Positions 1-6,027 of a DNA stretch of 7,725 nucleotides are shown piece by piece. Origin of the DNA: Omnitrophica WOR_2 bacterium RIFCSPLOWO2_12_FULL_46_30 (lineage in GTDB: Bacteria > Omnitrophota > Gorgyraeia > Gygaellales > UBA12090); contig MHHA01000019.1 in the NCBI GenBank assembly GCA_001805845.1, positions 1 through 7,725 of the forward strand, written 5' to 3'. Under the pieces are notes generated by a model that saw only the letters and a program-made list of their open reading frames with translations, had not been told where the DNA came from and ran no database searches. How positions within the stretch are numbered: position 1 is the stretch's first letter; each line of letters starts with the position of its first letter. The position numbers and the translations under genes are program-made.

Positions 1-1
1 T

Positions 2-760
2 ACCGGCTCAACCGGCGACGGTTTTATTATTGCGGCAAAATTAGGCCATACTATAGTCCCCTTAAGGCCTGGCCTGGTTCCTCTAAGGACAGAAGAGACC
101 TGGGTAAGAGAGCTTAAGGGGTTGAGATTAAAGAATATCCGCCTTACCTTTAAGGCCAAAAATAAAAAAATAGTATCAAATACCGGAGAGCTGCTTTTTA
201 CTCATTTTGGTGTCTCCGGCCCTTTAGTTTTGGATTTAAGCAGCTCGGTGCTTGGCTTGTTTAATGAGAATAAGGAAGTCATTCTTGAAATTGATCTTAA
301 GCCGGGGTTAAGCCCCAAACAGTTAGAGGAAAGATTGCTGCGGGAGTTTGGCATTGCCGGAAAGAAGAGCGTTAAAAATGTTTTAAAAGAACTTTTACCG
401 CATAAGCTTGCCGGCGTATTTGTCCATTTGCTTGGAATAGATTATAATAAGAGGGCCAGCCAGGTAACCAGAGAAGAAAGATGTTCCATTCAAAATATGC
501 TCAAGTCCTTGCGTTTGCATATCGCCGGCTCTTTGCCATTAGAAGAGGCAATGGTTACCTCCGGCGGCGTCTCAACCAAAGAAATAAATCCCCGGACGAT
601 GGAATCAAAAATTGTGCGGGGTCTGTATTTCGCCGGCGAAATAATTAATGGCTCAGCTTCAAGCGGCGGCTATAATCTGCAGCAGGCCTTTTCAACCGGG
701 TATCTTGCCGGGGAACAAGCGGCCCTTGACGATAGAGGAAGGATGACAGAGGAAGGATGA
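2..760 (+). CDS. BaiN/HI0933-family FAD-dependent oxidoreductase, C-terminal part (5' end outside window)
   Basis: The reading frame is open from base 2, giving 252 visible residues; the N-terminal FAD-binding Rossmann part lies upstream of the window. The TTG at 122 is not a credible start because family sequence continues upstream of it: TGSTGDG at visible residues 1-7, followed by LGHTIVPLRPGLVPL. Further family landmarks are LLFTHFGVSGP (about 64-74), VTSGGV (185-190), TMESK (199-203), GLYFAGE (207-213) and GGYNLQQAFSTG (222-233), which forms the FAD-contacting C-terminal end. Members are flavoproteins annotated as NAD(P)/FAD-dependent or aminoacetone oxidase-like; physiological substrates are mostly unknown, so I assign none. 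The segment between GLYFAGE and GGYN reads IINGSASS, where many relatives have a DxDG-like stretch. The gene ends in a 14-bp tandem duplication and is 7 bp from maf, so it probably belongs to the same operon. Confidence 0.9.
   Translation, partial: TGSTGDGFIIAAKLGHTIVPLRPGLVPLRTEETWVRELKGLRLKNIRLTFKAKNKKIVSNTGELLFTHFGVSGPLVLDLSSSVLGLFNENKEVILEIDLKPGLSPKQLEERLLREFGIAGKKSVKNVLKELLPHKLAGVFVHLLGIDYNKRASQVTREERCSIQNMLKSLRLHIAGSLPLEEAMVTSGGVSTKEINPRTMESKIVRGLYFAGEIINGSASSGGYNLQQAFSTGYLAGEQAALDDRGRMTEEG
734..760 (+). repeat. 14-bp-period tandem duplication carrying a Shine-Dalgarno motif
   Basis: AGAGGAAGGATGA occurs at 734-746 and again at 748-760, separated by a single C. The duplication lies in the last codons of the flavoprotein gene and includes its stop. 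Because 14 is not a multiple of three, it changed the reading frame and thus the C-terminal residues. Each copy holds AGGAAGG, so it also doubled the potential ribosome binding site in front of maf. Confidence 0.85.
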
Positions 761-767
761 AGAGAAG

Positions 768-1343
768 GTGCGTAAGATAATACTGGCTTCAGGGTCAAAG
801 GCAAGGCAAAAGTTACTGAAACAGATAGGCCTTACGTTTCGGGTTGCCAAATCCGGCCTCAAAGAGAGCCGGGAGTTAAAAAGAGGCTGCGCGGCCCTGG
901 TGATGAGAAATGCCTATAGGAAAGCCAAAGATGTTGCTAAAAGATTTCAGCGCGGGGTAGTTATCGGCGCCGATACCGTGGTTTTAGCCGGAAGCAGGCT
1001 CATCGGCAAGCCGTCAAGTATGGGCGATGCTTTCAGGAGCTTAAAATTGCTTTCCCGTAAGCCGCAATGGGTTTATACGGGAATTGCCATAGTTGATATT
1101 GATAATGGGAGAACGCTCTCTGATTACGAAAAGACCAGGATTTATATGTATCCCTTAAGCGATAGGCAAATCAAGAATTATTTTAAGAAAGTTTCTCCGT
1201 TTGATAAGGCGGGAAGCTTTGATATTCAGGGCTCAGGGAGCATATTTATTGACCGCATTGAGGGCTGTTTCTATAATGTCGTGGGTTTACCCTTGGCAAA
1301 ATTAGCCAGGATGCTCAAAGAAGCAGGAATAGATGTTTTTTAA
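768..1343 (+). CDS. maf: Maf-family nucleoside triphosphate pyrophosphatase
   Basis: The 191-residue protein has normal Maf length. Maf enzymes hydrolyse non-canonical or selected nucleoside triphosphates (dTTP/UTP or m7GTP, by subfamily) to the monophosphate and pyrophosphate in the cytoplasm, and are linked to housecleaning and septum arrest. Visible signatures are LASGSKARQKLL at 6-17 (usual form LASxSPRRxxLL, with Arg13 kept), GADTVV at 67-72, GKP at 80-82, FDKAGSFDIQG at 145-155 and GCFYNVVGLPL at 166-176. The loop reads SFDIQG where many members have AYGIQG, so I do not assign a substrate subfamily. The start is a GTG at 768, which puts the LASGS motif at the expected distance; AGGAAGG at 750-756 is the likely ribosome site with a rather long 11-nt spacer. 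The 3' end overlaps the M48 gene by 11 bp, suggesting coupled translation. Confidence 0.93.
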   Translation: MRKIILASGSKARQKLLKQIGLTFRVAKSGLKESRELKRGCAALVMRNAYRKAKDVAKRFQRGVVIGADTVVLAGSRLIGKPSSMGDAFRSLKLLSRKPQWVYTGIAIVDIDNGRTLSDYEKTRIYMYPLSDRQIKNYFKKVSPFDKAGSFDIQGSGSIFIDRIEGCFYNVVGLPLAKLARMLKEAGIDVF

Positions 1344-2175
1344 GAAAAGTTCTCTTACTCTTAGCTCTTTATTCTTAGTTCTTAGTTCTGTATTTATGGG
1401 CTGCGCTACCGAATATAATGTCGCTACCAAAAGCGAGGAATGGATTTATTATGATACCAATAAAGAAATAAGGCTTGGCCAGTCCGTTGCCCGGCAGATT
1501 GAAAAAACCTATAAAATCAGCGCAAATCCTGCCTTGCAGGAAAGGATAAAGACAATCGGCGAAAAGGTTGCCGGCGTCTCTGACCGCAAAGAGCTTCTCT
1601 ATTATTTTAATGTTATTGAGGCGCGCGAGGAAAAGGATAAAAAAGATATTGACGAAGAGGTAAATGCCATGGCTTTGCCCGGCGGCTACATCTATTGTTT
1701 TAAAGGATTATTTAGCGCAGCTAATCCTACCGACGATGAGTTGGCATGCGTCCTGGCGCACGAAGTAGGGCATGTGGCGGCCAAGCATTCCCTAAAGAAA
1801 TTGCAGGGTTCAATGGGGTATCTGCTGCTAAAGATTATTGCCTCGCAGGTTCCCGATGCCCCGGGCCTAACTCAGGGCTTAGATGCGGCGTTTTTTGAGT
1901 TGATGATGGGCTATTCCCGCGAAGACGAGCTTTTAGCAGACAGGCTGGGAACCCGCTATGCCAGGTTAGCCGGCTATGACCCCAGGGGAATGATTACCTT
2001 TTTGGAAAAACTTCAAGCCATAAACCGGAAAAGACCTATCCGTCCTTTTTCCTATGCCAAAACTCACCCCTACGCGCCGGATAGAATCCGGGTAGTCAAA
2101 GAGGAATTAGGAGAGGGCATGAGTTTTAAGGATTATATCAACATAGAAACCCAGGAACATGGGAAACAATATTGA
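1333..2175 (+). CDS. M48-family zinc metalloprotease, predicted lipoprotein
   Basis: The protein has 280 residues. It opens with KK and a hydrophobic segment (about 7-21) ending in FMGC, a lipobox-like site with Cys24 as the probable lipidated residue, so it should be anchored to a membrane facing the periplasm. The catalytic zinc site is HEVGH at 143-147, with Glu199 in SREDELLAD (195-203) as the probable third ligand; THPYAPDRI (244-252) is the conserved C-terminal M48 motif. The layout matches short M48 proteins of the LoiP/YcaL/BepA-N type that degrade misfolded outer-membrane or envelope proteins; no TPR repeat domain follows. The start ATG lies inside the maf coding end. The signal-peptide codons contain an unusual octamer repeat. 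Its link to the downstream metal importer may be only co-transcription. The exact substrate is unknown. Confidence 0.92.
   Translation: MFFKKSSLTLSSLFLVLSSVFMGCATEYNVATKSEEWIYYDTNKEIRLGQSVARQIEKTYKISANPALQERIKTIGEKVAGVSDRKELLYYFNVIEAREEKDKKDIDEEVNAMALPGGYIYCFKGLFSAANPTDDELACVLAHEVGHVAAKHSLKKLQGSMGYLLLKIIASQVPDAPGLTQGLDAAFFELMMGYSREDELLADRLGTRYARLAGYDPRGMITFLEKLQAINRKRPIRPFSYAKTHPYAPDRIRVVKEELGEGMSFKDYINIETQEHGKQY
1360..1389 (+). repeat. CTTAG-rich octamer repeat inside the M48 signal-peptide codons
   Basis: TTCTTAGTTCTTAGTTCT at 1372-1389 is a bit over two tandem copies of TTCTTAGT, preceded by the related CTTAGCTCTT at 1360-1369. It encodes Leu/Ser-rich hydrophobic residues of the signal peptide (about 10-19). 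Eight is not a multiple of three, so a gain or loss of one unit would shift the frame of the lipoprotein. Confidence 0.6.
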
Positions 2176-2190
2176 GATTTTAGGAGCGCT

Positions 2191-2862
2191 ATGCATTTAC
2201 CCGACGGATTTCTGACCCCGCATATCTGGATTCCTGCCTGGCTGGCCTCTTTGGGAGGATTAAGTTATTGTTTTCGTAAGGCATCCCTGGCCTTAAAAGA
2301 CAGGATGATCCCCCTGATGGGGGTAATGAGCGCTTTTATTTTTGCGGCTCAAATGATTAATTTTCCGGTTGCCGGGGGAACCTCAGGACATCTGTTAGGC
2401 GGGGTTTTGGCTGCGGTCTTGCTCGGGCCTTATGCCGCAGCCGTAGTAATCAGCGTAGTTTTAATGGTGCAGTGTTTTATTTTTCAGGACGGCGGGCTGA
2501 CTGCCCTGGGAGCCAATATTCTAAATATGTCTTTTGCCGGCGCGCTCGGCGGATATATGAGCTACGCATTTATCAGGCGGTTTATCAAGAATAGTAAGGG
2601 AATCCTCATTGCCACCGCCATAGCCTCCTGGCTCTCCATCGTTTTAGCTTCTTTATTCTGCGCTATGGAATTGGCCTGCTCAGGGCTCCTGCCGCTTAAG
2701 GCGGCATTAACCGCGATGGTTTTAGTGCATGCCTTAATCGGCATAGGCGAGGCGGTATTAACCTGTTTGGTGGTAAGTTTTGTTTTAAAAGTGAGGCCGG
2801 ATTTGCTCTACAAGCCAGAGGGCAGTGGTTTGGCTTCCAATAGCCAAAGCCACAAACTATAA
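2191..2862 (+). CDS. cbiM: CbiM-type cobalt/nickel ECF transporter substrate-binding (S) subunit
   Basis: This 223-residue, very hydrophobic integral membrane protein begins MHLPDGFL, the hallmark N-terminus of CbiM/NikM. In this family the metal is bound by the N-terminal amine, His2 and a histidine near residue 67; here His2 and His67 (in AGGTSGHLLGG, 61-71) are both present, so it should be able to bind Co2+ or Ni2+. Membrane segments are visible at roughly 11-26, 40-58, 66-97, 103-126, 133-158 and 165-200. TAGGAG at 2181-2186 is a good ribosome site 4 nt before the ATG and fixes the start, which matters because Met1 and His2 take part in binding. The PDGLE gene, cbiQ and cbiO follow immediately, completing a dedicated importer. 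Cobalt versus nickel cannot be decided from sequence alone. No riboswitch fits in the 15-bp gap upstream. Confidence 0.95.
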   Translation: MHLPDGFLTPHIWIPAWLASLGGLSYCFRKASLALKDRMIPLMGVMSAFIFAAQMINFPVAGGTSGHLLGGVLAAVLLGPYAAAVVISVVLMVQCFIFQDGGLTALGANILNMSFAGALGGYMSYAFIRRFIKNSKGILIATAIASWLSIVLASLFCAMELACSGLLPLKAALTAMVLVHALIGIGEAVLTCLVVSFVLKVRPDLLYKPEGSGLASNSQSHKL

Positions 2863-3174
2863 ATGTTTGCTATGGATAAGAAAGAAGTTATCTTTGGTTT
2901 AATTCTAACATTATTCCTGGCGGTTTTTATTGCTCCCTTTGCCTCGCAGCTGCCAGACGGCTTAGAAAAAACAGCGCAGGGAAAGGGATTTCTAAGAAAG
3001 GCGCAGGCAAGGCCGCTCCTCTTAAGCCCCATTCCGGATTATCGTTGGCCTGGAATCAAAAATGAAAAAATGGCTGCGGCCGTTTCCGGCCTGGCCGGGA
3101 CATTAGCGGTATTTATTATCGGCTATTTAGTGGCGGCGGCTCTTAGAAAAGGAAACCTGCCTAAGCCCCGTTAG
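2863..3174 (+). CDS. PDGLE-domain membrane protein, CbiN/NikN-like accessory subunit
   Basis: The 103-residue protein has two predicted membrane helices (about 9-26 and 72-94) flanking an extracytoplasmic loop that contains PDGLE (31-35) and SPIPDY (55-60), the signature of the PDGLE family. This domain stands in for, or accompanies, CbiN in cobalt/nickel ECF importers, where the two-helix subunit assists metal loading of CbiM. The ATG at 2863 follows the cbiM stop with no gap, so translation is probably coupled; an in-frame ATG at 2872 (MDKKEV) is an alternative, and neither has a clear Shine-Dalgarno. The last two codons and the TAG stop lie inside the left arm of the 3166-3218 inverted repeat, so the natural C-terminus may have been altered by that element. 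It is a separate gene here rather than fused to CbiM. Confidence 0.88.
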   Translation: MFAMDKKEVIFGLILTLFLAVFIAPFASQLPDGLEKTAQGKGFLRKAQARPLLLSPIPDYRWPGIKNEKMAAAVSGLAGTLAVFIIGYLVAAALRKGNLPKPR

Positions 3175-3218
3175 AAACTATAGAGCAACCCATAAGAAGA
3201 AAGAGGTTTCTAACGGGG
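3166..3218. repeat. Perfect 13-bp inverted repeat (hairpin or small palindromic element) before cbiQ
   Basis: CCCCGTTAGAAAC (3166-3178) is exactly complementary to GTTTCTAACGGGG (3206-3218), with a 27-nt loop; G.U pairs can extend the stem by one base on each side. The left arm supplies the stop codon of the PDGLE gene. A T run (3230-3234) follows about 11 nt after the right arm, too far for a standard intrinsic terminator. It may be a small non-autonomous palindromic repeat, an RNA-processing or stability hairpin, or a weak attenuator within the cbi operon. Confidence 0.85.
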
Positions 3219-3234
3219 TAAGCGGTAAATTTTT

Positions 3235-4005
3235 ATGGAACATTCATATATTGATGAATACAGCCGGATAAAGAGCTTCATCCACAATCTAGAGCCAAGA
3301 ATCAAGCTGATCAGTTTTTTTGCCCTTATCGTTTCTATTATTTTTACCAGGCCCGCTGCAATGCCTGCCTTCGGCGCATACGCAATGCTTATTTTTCTTC
3401 TGGTTTTTCTCTCTAAGATTCCGCTAATGCTTGTTTTAAGCAGATCTTTTTCAGTCATTCCCTTTATTTTGATAATGAGCATTTTCATTATTTTTATTAA
3501 GCCGGGTGAGCCCGTCTGGGAATTTTCCTTAGGGATATTTAAGCTTTCCATAACCAATGAAGGCCTGGCGATGTTTCTGAATATAGCGGCAAAGGCCTAT
3601 TTGTGCAGCCTATCTATGCTCCTGCTTATGTTAAGCACGAATTTCCTGAATCTATTGAAGGCTCTGGAGAAATTGCGCGTGCCGTCAATCCTTATAATGA
3701 TTATTTCTTTTATGTACCGCTATCTCTTTGTCCTTGAGGATGAGCTGATGAGGATGAAGCGGGCAAAAGACAGCCGCACTATAGCCGGCTCGCGGTGGTT
3801 TCATGCCAGGGCCTTAGCTAATATGCTCGGCGTCTTATTTGTCAGGGCTTATGAAAGGGCCGAAGATGTATATTTAGCTATGTGCGCGCGCGGCTTTGAC
3901 GGAGGAATCAGGACAATATACGATTATAAGCTCAGGATAAAGGACCTCTGTTTTCTGGCAACGGCTGTCAGCGCAGTAAGCATAATCAAAATCTATATAG
4001 GTTAG
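3235..4005 (+). CDS. cbiQ: CbiQ-type ECF transporter T component (transmembrane coupling subunit)
   Basis: The 256-residue membrane protein opens MEHSYIDEYSRIKSFIHNLEPRIKL, a typical CbiQ start in which the phrase around HNLEPRIKL is conserved. Hydrophobic segments lie at about 24-38, 45-60, 63-89, 108-137, 148-166 and 236-255. The cytoplasmic coupling region between the last segments carries RMKRAKDSR (173-181) and AMCARGF (215-221), the two short Arg-containing motifs that dock on the ATPase. It should link CbiM metal binding to ATP hydrolysis by CbiO. The ATG at 3235 is chosen by family N-terminus; the upstream purine signal is weak (GGGG and AAGCGG more than 8 nt away), and the strong hairpin sits just upstream, so expression of cbiQ may be influenced by it. 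The stop abuts the cbiO start. Confidence 0.95.
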   Translation: MEHSYIDEYSRIKSFIHNLEPRIKLISFFALIVSIIFTRPAAMPAFGAYAMLIFLLVFLSKIPLMLVLSRSFSVIPFILIMSIFIIFIKPGEPVWEFSLGIFKLSITNEGLAMFLNIAAKAYLCSLSMLLLMLSTNFLNLLKALEKLRVPSILIMIISFMYRYLFVLEDELMRMKRAKDSRTIAGSRWFHARALANMLGVLFVRAYERAEDVYLAMCARGFDGGIRTIYDYKLRIKDLCFLATAVSAVSIIKIYIG

Positions 4006-4740
4006 ATGCCTAAAAAAGTCATTGAGATAAGAAATCTAAGTTATAGCTATCCTGACGGGACTGCTGCCCTCAAGGATATCGGCCTGGATATTTTTGAGGC
4101 AGAATCATTAGGAGTGATTGGCCCTAACGGCGCAGGCAAATCAACGCTTTTATTGCACTTAAACGGAATCTTGAGGGGAAATAACCATATCAGGATTCTG
4201 GATTCGGAAATAAATGAGCGGACACTGTCTTTGGTGCGCCGGAAGGTGGGTTTAGTTTTTCAGCATCCCGATGACCAGCTCTTTATGCCATCTGTCTTTG
4301 ATGACGTTGCTTTCGGGCCGCTGAATATGGGCTTAAGCAAAGAAGAGGTTCACCATGCTGTGCAGGGGGCTCTAAAAGAGGTGGATATGCTGGATTGTAT
4401 CAGGCGGCCTTCGCATCATTTAAGCGCGGGGCAGAAAAAGAGGGTTTCCCTGGCTACGGTTTTATCAATGAGCCCTGAGATTCTGGTTCTGGATGAGCCC
4501 TCAAGCGATTTAGACCCTAAGCATAGGCAGGACCTGATCAACGTCCTCAAGCGCCTTAGCATAACTAAAATAATCGCAACACATGACCTGGACCTGGTTT
4601 TAGAAGTCTGCTCAAGGGTGGTTTTGCTGGATAATGGAAAGTTAGCTGCGGCGGGAAATGTATTGGAAATTTTTAATAATCGTAAACTCCTGGAAGAACA
4701 TAATCTGGGGATTCCCGCTAAATTGTGCAGGACGGTGTGA
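4006..4740 (+). CDS. cbiO: CbiO-type ECF transporter ATPase
   Basis: The 244-residue ABC ATPase powers cobalt/nickel uptake; as the only ATPase in the cluster it should act as a homodimer beneath CbiQ. Motifs in order are Walker A GPNGAGKST (39-47), the Q-loop VFQHPDDQLF (84-93, Gln86), the signature LSAGQKKR (139-146), Walker B ILVLDE (159-164), the D-loop SSDLD (166-170) and the switch histidine in ATHDL (191-195, His193). The signature has Ala where LSGGQ is standard, a variant seen in functional ECF ATPases. The QHPDDQLF phrase is characteristic of CbiO/EcfA proteins rather than general ABC importers. The ATG directly follows the cbiQ TAG and has no clear ribosome site, so translational coupling is likely. 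It ends 15 bp from the convergent pilZ gene; I see no convincing terminator hairpin between them. Confidence 0.96.
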   Translation: MPKKVIEIRNLSYSYPDGTAALKDIGLDIFEAESLGVIGPNGAGKSTLLLHLNGILRGNNHIRILDSEINERTLSLVRRKVGLVFQHPDDQLFMPSVFDDVAFGPLNMGLSKEEVHHAVQGALKEVDMLDCIRRPSHHLSAGQKKRVSLATVLSMSPEILVLDEPSSDLDPKHRQDLINVLKRLSITKIIATHDLDLVLEVCSRVVLLDNGKLAAAGNVLEIFNNRKLLEEHNLGIPAKLCRTV

Positions 4741-4755
4741 ATCAAAGCGAGCCGC

Positions 4756-5112
4756 CTATTTTTTATCCTTTGCAATCAGCGAAGCGATGTATCTGATGAT
4801 GAGTTTCCTGTTTTGAACTCCAACCCTGATGAACTCAACGCCGGTTTCATAATAGCCGCCTTTTTCGCTCTTAGTTATTTCGGATTTCTGCCAGACAACC
4901 CTGGCCAAACCGAAAAACGGCTCTTTTTCGTCAGGCAGGCAGATGTTTAGCTCCAGGGTGGAGCCAAGCGCTAATTTATCTTTGATAGGCAGGCGGAAAC
5001 CTCCTGCGCCCATATCTAAAACAGGCGTCGGGTATTCTCCCTTTACACCCATTACCTTATAGATAATTTTTACTCCGTCGTTTATTCTTTGGTATTTCCT
5101 TTTTTCCGTCAT
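4756..5112 (-). CDS. Single-domain PilZ protein (putative c-di-GMP receptor)
   Basis: The 118-residue protein consists almost entirely of a PilZ domain. The N-terminal RKYQR (5-9) matches the RxxxR c-di-GMP motif, and DMGAGGFRL (33-41) matches [D/N]xSxxG except that Gly35 replaces the usual Ser. Beta-strand phrases such as LGSTLELNICLP (49-60), ARVVWQ (70-75) and YETGVEFI (88-95) are typical. Binding of c-di-GMP is therefore likely but not certain because of the Ser-to-Gly change. The output is unknown; such proteins often regulate motility, secretion or polysaccharide. The ATG at 5112 is the only plausible start, since an in-frame TAA lies upstream, yet no Shine-Dalgarno precedes it at normal distance; a four-codon ORF overlaps its start. 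It is convergent with cbiO and divergent from the phosphatase gene. Confidence 0.87.
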   Translation of the reverse strand: MTEKRKYQRINDGVKIIYKVMGVKGEYPTPVLDMGAGGFRLPIKDKLALGSTLELNICLPDEKEPFFGLARVVWQKSEITKSEKGGYYETGVEFIRVGVQNRKLIIRYIASLIAKDKK

Positions 5113-5123
5113 TTGCGCGCCAT
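5109..5123 (-). other. Possible four-codon leader ORF overlapping the pilZ start (ATGA overlap)
   Basis: On the minus strand ATG GCG CGC AAA TGA runs from 5123 to 5109, and its stop overlaps the pilZ ATG (5112-5110). AGGGA at 5136-5132 lies 8 nt before the leader ATG, a good ribosome-site distance, whereas pilZ itself has none. If the predicted pilZ promoter starts transcription near 5130, however, AGGGA would be outside the transcript, so the leader is only a hypothesis. Confidence 0.3.
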
Positions 5124-5136
5124 ATATTTATTCCCT

Positions 5137-5165
5137 AAAATACTACAACAATCGCAGCTTGTCAA
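5137..5165 (-). promoter_or_regulatory. Predicted sigma70-type promoter for pilZ
   Basis: On the minus strand a perfect -35 TTGACA (5165-5160) is followed after 17 nt by TATTTT (5142-5137, four of six matches to the -10 consensus). Predicted initiation near 5130 leaves a leader of about 18 nt. The -35 overlaps that of the divergent promoter by five bases. Confidence 0.55.
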
Positions 5166-5186
5166 ACAAATTTATACTGGTATAAT
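5159..5186 (+). promoter_or_regulatory. Predicted sigma70-type promoter for the inositol-monophosphatase-family gene
   Basis: TTGTCA (5159-5164) and a perfect TATAAT (5181-5186) are separated by 16 nt, and TGG directly before TATAAT gives an extended -10 motif. Predicted initiation near 5193 leaves a leader of only about 20 nt containing the G run. Confidence 0.7.
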
Positions 5187-5199
5187 TATCATAAGCGCG

Positions 5200-5209
5200 A
5201 GGGGGGGGG
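5200..5209 (+). promoter_or_regulatory. Ribosome binding site formed by a nine-G homopolymer
   Basis: An A followed by nine G residues (5201-5209) ends 3 nt before the ATG at 5213. It is the only Shine-Dalgarno candidate for the gene. Homopolymers of this length are prone to slippage, which would vary the spacing to the start codon and the promoter-to-start distance. Confidence 0.65.
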
Positions 5210-5212
5210 CAG

Positions 5213-6019
5213 ATGAGTAAGATTTTGGCAGCGGGTATTGAAGCGGCAAAAGAAGCGGGGAAGTTTATCCTGGATAATTTTGGAAAGGTAAGAGAAGTCA
5301 GCAGTAAGGGCGATAGGAGCTTAGCTACCGACATTGATAAGAAGGCAGAAAAGCTCATCATAGACACTATCAAAAAGAAATTCCCCGCTCACGGGATACT
5401 TGCTGAGGAAAGCGGAAAAAGCGGCTTGAGCCGGGAATATCTATGGGTTATTGACCCGCTTGACGGAACGCATAATTTTATCCGCGATATCAATATTTTC
5501 GGAGTATCCATAGGGGTGGTTTACAGGAATAAATTCATCGCCGGAATTATTTACATTCCTTGCGGCGACGAGCTATACATTGCAGAAAAAGGCTCAGGCG
5601 CTTATAAAAATAATAGGAAAATCTCAGTTTCATCAAAAGAAGGGCTTAAGGATTGCTCTATCTCTTTTGATTCCAGTATAAGATATTCACCCCGGATGAT
5701 GTCAAAGACATTGGGCGCTCTGGCAAAAGAGGTTTTTAATGTCAGGATGCTTGGCTCGTCGGCAAGGGTTTTGTCGTATATTGCCGAAGGAAAACTTGAC
5801 GGGGCGGTAGAGTTCTATGACTATCCCTGGGATTTTGCCGGCGGGGCGTGCATCATTGAGGAGGCCGGCGGTAAACTGAGCGGCCTCAGGGGAAAGCCGC
5901 TTACCTATAAAAATATCGGTTACATCGCCTCCAATGGTTTAATTCATAATAAATTATTAAAGCTCGTCTCTCCCTGTTTAAAAAAGGGTATGCCGGGCAA
6001 AACCATGAAGATGGGATAA
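5213..6019 (+). CDS. Inositol-monophosphatase-family phosphatase
   Basis: The 268-residue protein has the usual length of the Mg2+-dependent IMPase/SuhB fold. Metal and catalytic residues are visible: AEES (64-67, Glu65), WVIDPLDGTHNFI (78-90, Asp81 and Asp84, Thr86) and WDFAGGACIIEEAGG (206-220, Asp207). The family removes phosphate from inositol 1-phosphate, and related members use fructose-1,6-bisphosphate, histidinol phosphate, NADP or 3'-phosphoadenosine 5'-phosphate; the sequence does not settle which, so no symbol is given. The gene is monocistronic in appearance: a strong divergent promoter lies upstream, and a separate promoter region with AT-rich repeats follows its stop. No clear terminator is seen. 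The start ATG at 5213 is fixed by the G-rich ribosome site and the family N-terminus (AGIEAAKEAGKFIL at 7-20). Confidence 0.92.
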   Translation: MSKILAAGIEAAKEAGKFILDNFGKVREVSSKGDRSLATDIDKKAEKLIIDTIKKKFPAHGILAEESGKSGLSREYLWVIDPLDGTHNFIRDINIFGVSIGVVYRNKFIAGIIYIPCGDELYIAEKGSGAYKNNRKISVSSKEGLKDCSISFDSSIRYSPRMMSKTLGALAKEVFNVRMLGSSARVLSYIAEGKLDGAVEFYDYPWDFAGGACIIEEAGGKLSGLRGKPLTYKNIGYIASNGLIHNKLLKLVSPCLKKGMPGKTMKMG

Positions 6020-6027
6020 GACATTAG

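Noticed and set aside
122..760. A complete 212-residue gene starting with TTG at 122
   Set aside because: The same frame is open back to base 2 and carries flavoprotein family motifs (TGSTGDG), so the gene simply enters the window from the left.
2176..2190. A cobalamin or Ni/Co riboswitch before cbiM
   Set aside because: Only 15 bp separate it from the preceding gene and no conserved riboswitch core is seen.
3218..3234. An intrinsic terminator formed by the 3166-3218 hairpin
   Set aside because: The T run starts about 11 nt after the stem and cbiQ, an obligate partner of cbiM and cbiO, lies directly downstream, so full termination is unlikely.
4741..4775. A bidirectional terminator between cbiO and pilZ, suggested by the T run at 4759-4764
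   Set aside because: No stem longer than five bases (CAAAG/CTTTG) can be formed around it, so it does not qualify as an intrinsic terminator.
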